Assembly: GCF_900101605.1 (NCBI RefSeq)
Contig: NZ_FMUR01000009.1
Location: forward strand, 115,158-179,157
From: Butyrivibrio hungatei
GTDB taxonomy: Bacteria > Bacillota > Clostridia > Lachnospirales > Lachnospiraceae
DNA: 64,000 bases
Direction: 5' to 3'
Positions 33,031 through 42,729 of this stretch are shown here, one piece after another. A model generated the notes under the pieces. It saw only the letters and a program-made list of their open reading frames with translations, made no database searches and was not told the origin of the DNA. How positions within the stretch are numbered: position 1 is the stretch's first letter; each line of letters begins with the position of its first letter. A program made the translations under genes and the position numbers.

Positions 33031-36000
33031 TTACTTTTTATCTTCGTCGCTGTCGTCGTAGAAAATCTGTTCTTTTCCTTCAATTCTCTTGGAAAGTTTT
33101 CGGGCAATGCGCCTGAATATCTTCGGAACCTTCTTGCTTCCGCATATGGCAGCAATGACAAGCAATGCGATAAATATGAGTCCGATTATGATCGCGCCGA
33201 TCACCATGTACTTGTACTTAGAGACCGCAAGTCCCGCCTTGGGGAATCTGACTTTCAGCGTAAACTCATTGCCTTCAACATCATACGTGCTGTACTCTCC
33301 CATTTCGCCTGTCTTTGTAAGGAGCTGTTCCTCATCTCCGTTTACAAGATAAACCTCAAAACTACCAAGTGCTTCCTTTATCTTGGCCACGGGCTTATAT
33401 CTCACCGTATGAACAGACTGACCATCGTCGGGAACGGTTACTTTTATCGTCGTATAATTCTTTAAAGTATCGGCATCATAGTCTTTTGCCGAGGTGAATT
33501 TTTCAACATCAAAAGAATCTTCTCTTTCAACAATAAGTTTATCTTCATCCTTAAATTTTCCGTCAACAAGAATCTCGCTTTGATAAATTCCGCCCTCATC
33601 CTTCTCTTTTACCTCTTCAGAGATAGTCGTTCTGTACCTGCAATATTTGGCGGTAACGATCTCATCCGTAGTTACGAAATCCGAGGATGCTTTATCCCAT
33701 GCCACATAATAGCCGTCCTTTGGTTCAATAACGGGATACTTTTGGCTATCCGATTTTTCACCGTATCTTCTGTTTCCTTTTTTGATAATTACATTTCCGT
33801 CATCCGATTCTTCATCTTCAAGCTCGAATGTGACCGTAAGATTCTCAAAATCAGCGGGAAGTTCCTTGCTGTCATGCGGAACGGGCTCTGCCTTTAACGA
33901 ATAGCTGACCCTGTCAATTCCCGCAAGTGTATCACTTACAAAATAATTGCCTCTCACTTCTCCGTCGTCGCTTACATGCCCTGCGATCGCACCATACCTA
34001 CTGTCTGCATCCTTTATATCAACCAAAGTCCTGCAATCTCTGATATTGGTTCCATCACCCGCTATACCACCAACATAGGACATACCGTCAAGTATTCCCT
34101 TTGAACTTGAACTTACAATGTAAGACAGCGAACTTCCGCAAATCCCGCCGACATACTCTCCGGAATTGGATTTCATATTTCCGTAGTTTGCGCAGTTAAT
34201 GACGGTTCCCATCTCCTGAAGCCCACAGATTCCTCCGATGTAGCTCTTTTCACCTTCTGCGGTATTATAGTTCCTATTGTCTCTGAGAACACATTTCGAG
34301 ATAAAAGAGGTGTTAAGCTTGGCATCTTTGATTCCCGTTATGTCACTCTCCGCATCAAAGTCATACTCAATTGCCATTGTTCCGGCAATTCCCGAAGTAT
34401 CGATATCTCCGTAAGTTGCGCCGTAGTTAATGCATCTGTCGATTGTCGCATCCGTACAGATAAGCGCTTCCTCCAAAGAGACATCCTCAAATGTATTCGA
34501 ATAGTCTTTTTCAAGAACACCGTCAATGGCATCCGCATACAGATTCATTATCACATTGAACTGATCCGCTATCGACTGAAGATCGTCAACGATAACTCCC
34601 GTGGCACTGTTCATCTCATTGTTAAGAAGCCCGAAGTTATCATTCATTCCCTGCATATTATCGGAAAGCGATACTGTATGTGCCTTGTATTCCGAACTGA
34701 ATTGTGGAAAAGAGATTGCGCCGCGTCCCGCAACATTTCTCACTATTCCTTTGGCTTCATCTCCCGCCGATTCAAGATTATCCGATGCCTTTTCCAGGGA
34801 ATTCATGGCATCAAGCGCATCTCCTCTGGCTGCATCGGCCATGAACGGAAGATAATATGTTGTCTGACTCCTTATTTCCTCCGTTGAATCCGCAAGATCT
34901 CTATCGTAATAGAAACTTCCGATGCTATCGTCAATCGGACTCTGATAATTGCTTTTTGCATAGAGATCTGCCTGAAGCTGCGCATAAGAGGCAGCATCAG
35001 AACTTAATTTTTTGTCATCTTCCACATCCACATCAGGGAAAATCCGGCCGTCAGTCGAATGTTTCCATTCTCCTGAGACATTATAAGATCTTACAAGTTC
35101 GGTATCTGTTGCTACATCCGTTCCAAAGCCTGCACTGTACGTAAGGTCTGCCGTCTCAGGATATGATGCACTTCCTTTGTTTGTATCAATAAAGTAATTG
35201 AAATACGCCCTGTTGGCATCTTTACTCAAAACAGCATACTGACTTGAAAGACTTTCCAATGTATCTCTTGCTCTTTCATATTTTTCTCTGTCGCTGTCAC
35301 TCATGTACTGCTCGATCTTAAGATCGCCCACGGTTTCTTTTAGGCTCCTGGCCGCATCGGAAGTATGCTCTACCGCATCATCCGCGTTATCAAGAAGGCC
35401 GTCGTCTTTGGCGGATTCTTCAAGAATATACTGAACTCTCGAAAAAGCCTCAGATGTCGATCCCGACACTCCGTTTGCAAAATCCGCAGTTTCATTTGAA
35501 ATAAACCTGACATCTTCGATAGCGCCTGCCGTATACTGCTGTATCACATTCAATCTGTTTGTTATGGTTCCCGACTGATATTTGACATCCTTAAGCGTTG
35601 CGGAAACTCTGTTATGAAGCTCGCTTATGGCAGTATTCAGCTGATAAGCAACATCCCTGCTAAGGTCAACCGTAATATACGGCTCAGCCTGTCCGACAAT
35701 TCCTCCGACATCTTTTCGTCCGCGAACAACTCCGTTATTGGTGCACCCTGATACATATCCCGACTGCCTTCCCACTATTCCGCCGACATTGTATCCGACA
35801 TGTTTGTATCCGACCTGCCCTTTATTAATGCAGCTGGATATTATACCTATGGAAGTTCCGGCAACTCCGCCTATATCCACCGAAGTTATGTCGGCATTTG
35901 CTTCGTCGCTTTCCTTCCCGTCCTTCTTTAGCATGTTAATGACCTTATTAAGCGTATTCATGCTGTCTATGGTGATCTGCGAATCCACATTTGTCGTATT

Positions 36001-36720
36001 TACCGCACTCTCATTGACACATCCGGATATATTTCCCATATTCTCGCCGGCTATTCCACCTGTAAAATGGACGCCTTTGATATATCCTTTGGAATTGCAA
36101 TCCTTTATATTTCCCGTAAGTTCGTTCTTTCCCGCAATTCCGGCAACATAATCACCGCCCGATACGATACCCTCAAATTCTAGCTCACTCAAAAGGCCGT
36201 GATTATCCGCAACAATCCCGGCCACTGCGATCTGTTTTCCCGTAGGAACCACAGTGCCTTTAACGACAAGATTCTTAATGATACCGGTCTTTTGGACATT
36301 GGAAAAAAGAGCCACATATGACATATCATTCTTTATCGAAAAGTCTGTTATCTCATGCCCACAGCCGTCGAATTCTCCGCCAAACGTCGGCACTCCGGAA
36401 AAAGAAATATTTGAAAGCGAAATATCTTTTGCCAGGATAACTTTCTTATTTACCGACCATGTATCCAACTTGCATTTCTCAGAAAATTCTACAAAGTCTT
36501 CCGCGCTCTTAATGGTTATCTCTTCTATATCATCAGGAATCAGCTTGTCGATATCATCTTTTATATCCGCATCAACATCTTTTTGTTCTTCCAAAGCTCC
36601 CGTCTGCGTGCCTGTTGTAACCGTCTCCTGTCCGTCGTTTCCCGTCTCGCCGTACACGCATACGGCAGAATTGATAAAAAGAACTATTCCCGGAAGAAGC
36701 ATTAACACTCTTTTTTTCAT
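33031..36720 (-). CDS. Giant GLUG-repeat surface protein with C-terminal membrane anchor
   Basis: A 1229-residue exported protein: signal peptide (MKKRVLMLLPGIVLFINSAVCVYG), then about seven GLUG-type units of the form GGIxGxxxGxIxxCxNxG in two blocks (about 140-345 and 770-950), suggesting a beta-helix. A long helical stretch lies between them (about 350-740). Near the C-terminus are beta domains and one membrane helix (YKYMVIGAIIIGLIFIALLVIAAIC, about 1170-1195) followed by a basic cytosolic tail. GLUG motifs occur in adhesins and IgA-peptidase-like surface proteins. The start is the ATG at 36720 with GGGAGGA eight bases upstream, one base after the transporter stop, so the two genes are translationally coupled. 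A role as accessory to the transporter is inferred. Confidence 0.72.
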   Translation of the reverse strand: MKKRVLMLLPGIVLFINSAVCVYGETGNDGQETVTTGTQTGALEEQKDVDADIKDDIDKLIPDDIEEITIKSAEDFVEFSEKCKLDTWSVNKKVILAKDISLSNISFSGVPTFGGEFDGCGHEITDFSIKNDMSYVALFSNVQKTGIIKNLVVKGTVVPTGKQIAVAGIVADNHGLLSELEFEGIVSGGDYVAGIAGKNELTGNIKDCNSKGYIKGVHFTGGIAGENMGNISGCVNESAVNTTNVDSQITIDSMNTLNKVINMLKKDGKESDEANADITSVDIGGVAGTSIGIISSCINKGQVGYKHVGYNVGGIVGRQSGYVSGCTNNGVVRGRKDVGGIVGQAEPYITVDLSRDVAYQLNTAISELHNRVSATLKDVKYQSGTITNRLNVIQQYTAGAIEDVRFISNETADFANGVSGSTSEAFSRVQYILEESAKDDGLLDNADDAVEHTSDAARSLKETVGDLKIEQYMSDSDREKYERARDTLESLSSQYAVLSKDANRAYFNYFIDTNKGSASYPETADLTYSAGFGTDVATDTELVRSYNVSGEWKHSTDGRIFPDVDVEDDKKLSSDAASYAQLQADLYAKSNYQSPIDDSIGSFYYDRDLADSTEEIRSQTTYYLPFMADAARGDALDAMNSLEKASDNLESAGDEAKGIVRNVAGRGAISFPQFSSEYKAHTVSLSDNMQGMNDNFGLLNNEMNSATGVIVDDLQSIADQFNVIMNLYADAIDGVLEKDYSNTFEDVSLEEALICTDATIDRCINYGATYGDIDTSGIAGTMAIEYDFDAESDITGIKDAKLNTSFISKCVLRDNRNYNTAEGEKSYIGGICGLQEMGTVINCANYGNMKSNSGEYVGGICGSSLSYIVSSSSKGILDGMSYVGGIAGDGTNIRDCRTLVDIKDADSRYGAIAGHVSDDGEVRGNYFVSDTLAGIDRVSYSLKAEPVPHDSKELPADFENLTVTFELEDEESDDGNVIIKKGNRRYGEKSDSQKYPVIEPKDGYYVAWDKASSDFVTTDEIVTAKYCRYRTTISEEVKEKDEGGIYQSEILVDGKFKDEDKLIVEREDSFDVEKFTSAKDYDADTLKNYTTIKVTVPDDGQSVHTVRYKPVAKIKEALGSFEVYLVNGDEEQLLTKTGEMGEYSTYDVEGNEFTLKVRFPKAGLAVSKYKYMVIGAIIIGLIFIALLVIAAICGSKKVPKIFRRIARKLSKRIEGKEQIFYDDSDEDKK

Positions 36721-36721
36721 A

Positions 36722-39205
36722 TCAGATGTCCTCCCCTTCCGTGTAGTAAAATTCAGCATTCTCAGCATCGATTGGCTCGTCCTCCATAGGAGTTATATCG
36801 CCGTTTTCTATATACGCACTTACATCACCTTTTACAACGGCATGAATGACACCGGTCACATTACCTTCAACGCGGCCTCTGATAAATCCGTCAATCCGCA
36901 TGGTTCCGGTTCTTTGCTTAACTCTAAGAGGCATATTCATAACAAATGCTGTAAGTTCGATAACTCTGTCGCCGACAAGAAGTATCTGTGGAAGCACAAA
37001 CATAGTGACCAGGATGGAAATTATTGTTCCTCGACCGAGACATTTTCCGATACCGTAAATCGCGCAGTCAGACGTCATGTTTCCTATAAGCGTACCGGCG
37101 ACCGCAAGCATTGTTCCCGACGTGATGATCGTGGGGAATGAAAGATTCATGGTATCGATGATCGCATCTCTTTTGCCCATGGTCTCTCTAAGCTCAGTGT
37201 ATCTGCCTGCTATAACGATCGCATAGTCGATGTTCGCGCCCATCTGAATGGAGCTGACTATAAGATATCCCAAGAAAAAGAGATTGTCGTGCCGGATGGC
37301 GGGTATCGAAAAGTTGATCCAGATACAGCCCTGAATTACCGCTATCAGAAGCACCGGCATACCTGCTGATTTGAATGTAAAAAGAAGCACCACAAGAACC
37401 GCCAGTATCGAAATAACTCCGGTCACCGTGTTATCCCTTGAAAAGCACTTCTTAAGATCATACTGGCTGACAGACTCTCCGACCACAAAGATCTTGCTCG
37501 GAGTGTAGTATTTTTCCGTTATCTTATGAAGCTTTTCTATAAAGTCAAAAGTCTCATCCGACTCCTGCGGAAGATCTACATATATGAGTATTCTCGAATA
37601 TTCATCGCTCTCAAGCTGATTCTTTGCAAAATTCATCATGCGGTTTGCATCTTCAAGCTTTTGCATAAGGTCGTCATCGAGGGTGACATATCCTTCTTTT
37701 ATCTCTTTATATACAAACATGAACATATCAATAAGCGGAACTTTGTAGTTGGAAAGCCCGTTGACCGCTTTGGCATAGTCCTCATCGTTAACGGCATATG
37801 CAGCATAAACAAGCTCCGCAACTTCGTAATCTATATTAAGAAGCTCGGAAAATTGCCTCGGTGTCAGCTTATCCGTAAGTGTATATCCGTTCATCGCCTC
37901 GGTATTTGCAAGACCTGTCACAGATGTAACATCATCTTCCAAAAGTATTTCATCGATCAGCCTCTTTTCCCTGTCGTAATCACCTGACGGAAAAACAAGC
38001 GCCATCATATTATCCGATGCAAAATTCTCCTTCTGGATATTCTCCGCCCTCTGAACGGCATTGGTAAGAGGCGGTGTGATCTGCGAGTAGCCGTATACAT
38101 ACGGAGTTTTCGAAGAGATCCTGTTTGCGATAATTATTGCGACAGCAAAAAGCGGAGCGATGATATATCTTGTTTTATACGCAAATCTGCCTACAAAAGG
38201 AATCTGCGGAATGAAGTTCTTGTGTTTGGTCTTTTCCAGAAGTCCCGCGAATACCATGATGATTCCGGGCATCAAGAGAAATACCGACAAAAGGCTGAGA
38301 ATGATCGCTTTGATAAGAACTATACCCATATCCGCGCCGATACCAAACTGCATGAACAGCATGGCAACAAGGCCACCGATCGTTGTCAGGGAACTTCCCG
38401 TTATCTCGGGAATTGACTTTGACAGGGCGACAATGCAGGCTTCTCTTGGCTCAAGCGTCATATGCTCTTCTTTGTATCTGTTTAGGAAAATAACCGCATA
38501 ATCGACAGACAGCGCAAGCTGAAGAACAATCGTAACCGAATTTGATACAAAAGAAATAGTCCCAAGAAGGAAGTTTGTTCCCATCTGAACAAGCGCTGCG
38601 CTTCCGAATGTCAAAAGAAGTATCGGAACTTCGGCATACGCCTGTGATGTAAAAATAAGTACAAGAACCACGACGATAACGACTATCACCGAAATGACAT
38701 TCATCTCCTGATCTATAAGTTCAGACTGTGTATCACCGAGACTTGTAGTCAGATAATAGTCATAATCGTTAAAGTACTCTTTTACCTTATCAAGAAGCTC
38801 AAGGCATTTATCATTTGTTTCATCATAATCAAAGGTAATATTAAAAAGTGCCGATCCGTTTGCATAATGCTCATCCGAATCATCGAGTTCCGCAGAGAAA
38901 ACTCCGGCCCTCTTCTCCAGGTCTTTCTGTATCATAAGTGCCTGATCGTAAGATATGTTTGCGACCATGACTTTAGCGGAGCCGTAAGTTGTAAACTGCT
39001 CCTCCATAAGTTCAAGTCCTCTATATGTCTCAGAAGTTTTCGGAAGATACTTGGGCAGCTTATTCTCTACACCGACCCAGCCTCTCGCTATCACAGAAAA
39101 TATACACGCAATGGCATATATCAAGAAAAAAAGATTTCGTTTATCAACGATAAACTTACAGATTTTAAGCATAAAACTGTTTCCGGCTTTTTCATTACTA
39201 CTCAT
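36722..39205 (-). CDS. MMPL/RND-family transporter
   Basis: An 827-residue membrane protein with 12 helices in two RND-type halves, each with a large extracytoplasmic loop after the first helix. The pattern LALSVDYAVIFLNRYKEE in the first half and SIQMGANIDYAIVIAGRYTE in the second carries the conserved (S/N)xDYA motif with the proton-relay aspartate. Such proteins export lipids, lipopeptides or fatty acids. The last 59 residues (769-827) are a cytosolic tail, MRIDGFIRGRVEGNVTGVI followed by HAVVKGDVSAYIENG, with the short alternating G-x-V repeats of bactofilins, then an acidic end. The next gene is coupled with a one-base gap, which points to a transporter-surface protein pair. Confidence 0.88.
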   Translation of the reverse strand: MSSNEKAGNSFMLKICKFIVDKRNLFFLIYAIACIFSVIARGWVGVENKLPKYLPKTSETYRGLELMEEQFTTYGSAKVMVANISYDQALMIQKDLEKRAGVFSAELDDSDEHYANGSALFNITFDYDETNDKCLELLDKVKEYFNDYDYYLTTSLGDTQSELIDQEMNVISVIVVIVVVLVLIFTSQAYAEVPILLLTFGSAALVQMGTNFLLGTISFVSNSVTIVLQLALSVDYAVIFLNRYKEEHMTLEPREACIVALSKSIPEITGSSLTTIGGLVAMLFMQFGIGADMGIVLIKAIILSLLSVFLLMPGIIMVFAGLLEKTKHKNFIPQIPFVGRFAYKTRYIIAPLFAVAIIIANRISSKTPYVYGYSQITPPLTNAVQRAENIQKENFASDNMMALVFPSGDYDREKRLIDEILLEDDVTSVTGLANTEAMNGYTLTDKLTPRQFSELLNIDYEVAELVYAAYAVNDEDYAKAVNGLSNYKVPLIDMFMFVYKEIKEGYVTLDDDLMQKLEDANRMMNFAKNQLESDEYSRILIYVDLPQESDETFDFIEKLHKITEKYYTPSKIFVVGESVSQYDLKKCFSRDNTVTGVISILAVLVVLLFTFKSAGMPVLLIAVIQGCIWINFSIPAIRHDNLFFLGYLIVSSIQMGANIDYAIVIAGRYTELRETMGKRDAIIDTMNLSFPTIITSGTMLAVAGTLIGNMTSDCAIYGIGKCLGRGTIISILVTMFVLPQILLVGDRVIELTAFVMNMPLRVKQRTGTMRIDGFIRGRVEGNVTGVIHAVVKGDVSAYIENGDITPMEDEPIDAENAEFYYTEGEDI

Positions 39206-39327
39206 TTTTGCCCCCTCAAAATTTTTTCATAATGAACATAATACAAATCCCTACGCATTTACATAAATTTGTATACTATATATTGTACACCTCTGTGTGT
39301 ACATTAACAACCAAGGCCTATGCATTG

Positions 39328-39360
39328 AAAAAGGCACACCGCGATAACGCGATATGCCTT
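39328..39360 (-). terminator. Terminator of the lipoprotein gene
   Basis: On the minus strand AAGGCATATCGCG-TTAT-CGCGGTGTGCCTT is a strong hairpin with an internal mismatch, followed by TTTTTC, 12 bp past the stop at 39372. Confidence 0.75.
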
Positions 39361-39371
39361 GAATTTGTCGA

Positions 39372-39881
39372 TCACTTTTTGCAGTAATCTTCCCATCCGG
39401 ATTCTTCTTTGATTCTGAGAACGTCGGTGGAAGCTTTATACTCATACTCGTATGTATCTCCACCTTCAGTGGTTATTTTACCGTCAGCCCAGGTTATTTT
39501 TACCGTATCCTGGAATGTAAGACTTCCTGTTCCGTCCTCATTAAATGTAACAGAATAAATTCCCTTTATTTCCTGTCCGTCAATCTCCTCAGTATATTCT
39601 CTGGAAAAGATACCTACAGGTTTGTCACTTACAACATTGTCACTTCCGGGAGCTCCTATCCTGTCTTTGGTAGCAGCCTTTGAGGAACTGTCATCTGCTG
39701 CATTTCCCACAGATGAAGTATCTTTTGCCGCTGTACTGTTTGCTCCGGTGTCGATTTCCTCTTCATCGGCAAACATACTTGCAAGTGCATCGGCTGTATC
39801 TGAATCCGAATTTGAATTGTTAAAAGAACACCCGGTAAACACTAACGCGAGTGCTAAAATACTGATAATTCTTTTTTTCAT
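39372..39881 (-). CDS. Lipoprotein with small C-terminal beta domain
   Basis: A 169-residue lipoprotein. The signal MKKRIISILALALVFTGC has C18 as lipid site. A Ser/Asp/Ala-rich linker follows to about residue 85, then a compact beta domain (IKGIYSVTFNEDGTGSLTFQDTVKITW ... TYEYEYKASTDVLRIKEESGW) similar to lipocalin-like DUF4923/DUF5640 domains. No active site is visible. GAGGAG lies just before the ATG. Its N-terminus is nearly the same as that of the next upstream gene, so the two are paralogues or share a recombined 5-prime end. Confidence 0.75.
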   Translation of the reverse strand: MKKRIISILALALVFTGCSFNNSNSDSDTADALASMFADEEEIDTGANSTAAKDTSSVGNAADDSSSKAATKDRIGAPGSDNVVSDKPVGIFSREYTEEIDGQEIKGIYSVTFNEDGTGSLTFQDTVKITWADGKITTEGGDTYEYEYKASTDVLRIKEESGWEDYCKK

Positions 39882-39983
39882 CTCCTCAATTCCTTTCTTT
39901 CAAGCAAAAATCATGATGTTAATCGGAATGTAATCATCATAACATATATTTTAAGTGCAATTTTACGAGTGTTCTCTTCAAAA

Positions 39984-40193
39984 TTAGTTTGCCATTTCGC
40001 TCTCTGTAGCGTCGGCATTGTCTGCACTACCTATTGTGATAGTGTTGTCATCATCTTCGGAAAAGCTACTTTCTCCGCCTGTTCTGATAGTTTCAAGCGC
40101 TGCTTCTTTTTCCGCATCAGATTCTGCATTTTTGGATGAGCATCCGGTCATTACCATAGCAAGTGCCAAAATGCAAATAAGCTTCTTTTTCAT
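39984..40193 (-). CDS. Short lipoprotein related to its neighbour
   Basis: A 69-residue lipoprotein with signal MKKKLICILALAMVMTGC (C18) and an acidic Ser/Asp/Glu tail of 51 residues with no folded domain. The first 33 residues match the lipoprotein at 39372-39881 closely, so it looks like a copy that lacks the C-terminal domain or never had it. GAAAGGAAACG precedes the ATG, so translation is plausible. Confidence 0.7.
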   Translation of the reverse strand: MKKKLICILALAMVMTGCSSKNAESDAEKEAALETIRTGGESSFSEDDDNTITIGSADNADATESEMAN

Positions 40194-40495
40194 CTACTCG
40201 TTTCCTTTCAGAATGTTAATTTTGACATAACTCATAATACTCCATTCATCCGGAAGCGACAATAAAGTTTATTAGTATTTTTTTAACATTTTACATTCAT
40301 TTTGTCCTATATCAGATATAAGAAAATAAATATCTTTAATATCAAAAATTTGCATATCTGTAATACACAACATTCATTACACTGTCACATGCATTTAATA
40401 AGCAAATGTTCACCATCAATATACAGCATAAATCTTTTTTGATAGAATATATGGGAACAAAAAACGAATCAGCATGATCATGGAGATAATATAAG
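40194..40495. other. 302-bp AT-rich stretch between lipoprotein and engB
   Basis: Holds the leftward lipoprotein promoter (40234-40262) and the leader of engB. TAGAAT at 40443 could be the engB -10, but no matching -35 is visible. Nothing else was identified. Confidence 0.5.
40234..40262 (-). promoter_or_regulatory. Promoter of the short lipoprotein
   Basis: Minus-strand TTGTCG (40257-40262), 17-base spacer and TATTAT (40234-40239), 40 bp before the start codon. Confidence 0.55.
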
Positions 40496-41095
40496 ATGGT
40501 AATAAAGAATGTAAATCTTGAGACAGTATGCGGTATCACAAGCACTCTACCTGACAATCCTTACCCCGAATTTGCTTTTGCGGGAAAGAGTAATGTCGGT
40601 AAGAGTTCTCTTATAAACGGCATTATGAACAGAAAGAACTATGCGAGAACTTCGCAGGAGCCCGGTAAAACCCAGACAATAAACTATTACAACATAAACA
40701 ACGAATTCTATCTCGTGGATCTTCCGGGATACGGCTTTGCACGTGTGCCTGAAAAAGTAAAGGAGCAGTGGGGAAAGATGGTTGAAAACTACCTTCACAC
40801 TTCCAAACAGCTCCTTAGAGTTTTTCTTTTAATTGATATAAGGCATGAACCCTCGGCAAACGACGTTCAGATGTATAAATGGATAGTACATCAGGGATTC
40901 CAGCCCGTAATTATCGCAACCAAGTCCGACAAGATTAAAAAGAGCCAGCATGAGAAGCACCTTAATATGCTCAGAAACGGTCTCGGTCTTCCGGACGATG
41001 TTAAAATATTCCCTTACTCAGCCCTAAGTAAAGACGGCCGCGATGATATCTATGACTTCATGGACGAGCTACTCGCCGAAGCAAAAGAATCATAA
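40496..41095 (+). CDS. engB: Ribosome-biogenesis GTPase EngB (YsxC)
   Basis: A 199-residue TrmE-Era-family GTPase needed for late 50S assembly. G1 is GKSNVGKSSL, G2 lies around the TSQEPGKTQT threonine, G3 is DLPGYG, and G4 is ATKSDK. The length is typical. In many Firmicutes it follows clpX and lon; here it stands alone, with clpX 16 kb away. GGAG is 11 bases before the ATG. The stop codon abuts the stop of the convergent GH13 gene with no spacer, and no terminator is visible. Confidence 0.95.
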   Translation: MVIKNVNLETVCGITSTLPDNPYPEFAFAGKSNVGKSSLINGIMNRKNYARTSQEPGKTQTINYYNINNEFYLVDLPGYGFARVPEKVKEQWGKMVENYLHTSKQLLRVFLLIDIRHEPSANDVQMYKWIVHQGFQPVIIATKSDKIKKSQHEKHLNMLRNGLGLPDDVKIFPYSALSKDGRDDIYDFMDELLAEAKES

Positions 41096-42727
41096 TCACT
41101 TTGATCTTATAATTTCAAAGCTCTGCGCTTTAAGAACAACCTTATCACCGCTGTGCTCTATCCTGCCTATTGAGTAGACTTCTTCGAAGTTTCCGCTCTT
41201 TATTGCAGGATGGTCGGCGGTATACTCAATATCTTTTTCACCCGGATTAACCAATATAATAAGCTCGCCTCTTCTATATATAAAGGGCTTTTCTTTTCCT
41301 CTGCACAGAACTTCAAACGGTGCATCGGCGCAAAGGGATTTCTCGTTTCTTCTTATATTAAGGATATCTTTTACGACGTTATACAGCGAAGACTTGTCGC
41401 TTTGCTGCGCTTTGATGCTTGGACCGCCTTCATCAACAGGAAGATAAAGTTTATCTGATGAAGCACCTGAAAATCCCATGTTCGTGGCATCTACGTCCCA
41501 CTGCATGGGCGTTCTGCTACCGGTTCTGGTATATCCGCCTTCCTTTGTCGGAAGATTCTCAATATACTTCATCCCGATCTCATCGCCGTAATAAATAAAC
41601 GGAACTCCGGGAAGCGTAAATATAGTGGCATACGCGATCTTAAGTTCTGTCTCATCAAGCGTCCTTGTAGGTCTCGGTGTATCGTGATTGCAGGTCATAA
41701 AGCATATATAGCCTGCGTCTTTTGTCTTCTCATATTTTGGAATATAGTCACTTAGAAAAGCCGATGCATCGCTGTCACCGTCTTTTTTGAAAAAGCTTCT
41801 GTCCCTGCCTTCGGTATTCTTCCTATCCTCAGCTATCGGAAATACATGGTACTTTTCAAGTGTCTCGTAATCTCTGAAAAGTCTGTTGTATCCATTCCCT
41901 GCATGATCGAGATAGAAATCCATATGAAATCCGGCGTCATTCAGAGACAGTTCGGGATTTGACCACTCGGAAACCATCGCAGCTTCCGGATATTCACTGT
42001 CAAGCATTGCCCTTACTTTTTTCCAAAGTGAGCACGTACATGTCTTTCTTTCATCATCGTCTTTTACAAGTGAATCTGCCATATCCACTCTAAAGCCGTC
42101 ACATCCCATATTTAGCCAGAATCTCATAACATCCATCATAAGTTCCAGTGTTTTCTGCGGTTCGGGATCTTTGTAAGACATTTGCCAGCTCTCGGTCGGA
42201 GCGGCAAAACCATAATTAAGAGCGGGCTGTGACTTGAAGAAATTCAGCATATACACGCCGTTTCTGTCACATTCTCCGCTTATATAAGGATGGCCGCCAA
42301 TACCTGACAGCCAGTATTCAGTCCAGATGTATCTGTCGGAGTGTTCATTTTTTTGAGGAACTCCGTCAACAACGGGAATTGCCTTCCCGCTTTCTTTAAA
42401 CCACTCATGTTCTTCGGATGTATGTCCGGGAACAAGATCAAGAAGTACACGGATGCCCTTACTGTGCGCTGTTTCAAAAAGGCGCTTCGCATCATCATTA
42501 GTTCCGTACCTTGAAGCAACCTTTTTGTAATCTCTCACATCATATCCGGCATCCTTGAATGGTGAATCATACCACGGATTTATCCAGAGCGCATTTGCGC
42601 CAAGTTCCCTGATATAATCAAGTTTTTCGATGATTCCTTGAATATCGCCTATTCCGTCACCGTTTGTATCATAAAAGCTCTGCGGATAAATTTCGTAAAA
42701 TACTGCATTCTTAAGCCAACCCGGCAT
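41096..42727 (-). CDS. GH13 alpha-glucosidase (oligo-1,6-glucosidase type)
   Basis: A 543-residue cytoplasmic enzyme that hydrolyses alpha-glucosidic bonds of malto- or isomalto-oligosaccharides or trehalose-like substrates. Region I is DLVPGHTS, the nucleophile lies in GFRVDMADSL, the acid/base in AMVSEWSNPE, and the transition-state aspartate in TCNHDTPRP. The N-terminal NAVFYEIYPQSFYDTNGDGIGDIQGI is typical. The histidine of the usual VPNHTS region is shifted (VPGHTS). The ATG is two bases after the GGDEF gene stop, so the two are co-translated. Exact substrate unknown. Confidence 0.9.
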   Translation of the reverse strand: MPGWLKNAVFYEIYPQSFYDTNGDGIGDIQGIIEKLDYIRELGANALWINPWYDSPFKDAGYDVRDYKKVASRYGTNDDAKRLFETAHSKGIRVLLDLVPGHTSEEHEWFKESGKAIPVVDGVPQKNEHSDRYIWTEYWLSGIGGHPYISGECDRNGVYMLNFFKSQPALNYGFAAPTESWQMSYKDPEPQKTLELMMDVMRFWLNMGCDGFRVDMADSLVKDDDERKTCTCSLWKKVRAMLDSEYPEAAMVSEWSNPELSLNDAGFHMDFYLDHAGNGYNRLFRDYETLEKYHVFPIAEDRKNTEGRDRSFFKKDGDSDASAFLSDYIPKYEKTKDAGYICFMTCNHDTPRPTRTLDETELKIAYATIFTLPGVPFIYYGDEIGMKYIENLPTKEGGYTRTGSRTPMQWDVDATNMGFSGASSDKLYLPVDEGGPSIKAQQSDKSSLYNVVKDILNIRRNEKSLCADAPFEVLCRGKEKPFIYRRGELIILVNPGEKDIEYTADHPAIKSGNFEEVYSIGRIEHSGDKVVLKAQSFEIIRSK

Positions 42728-42729
42728 TG

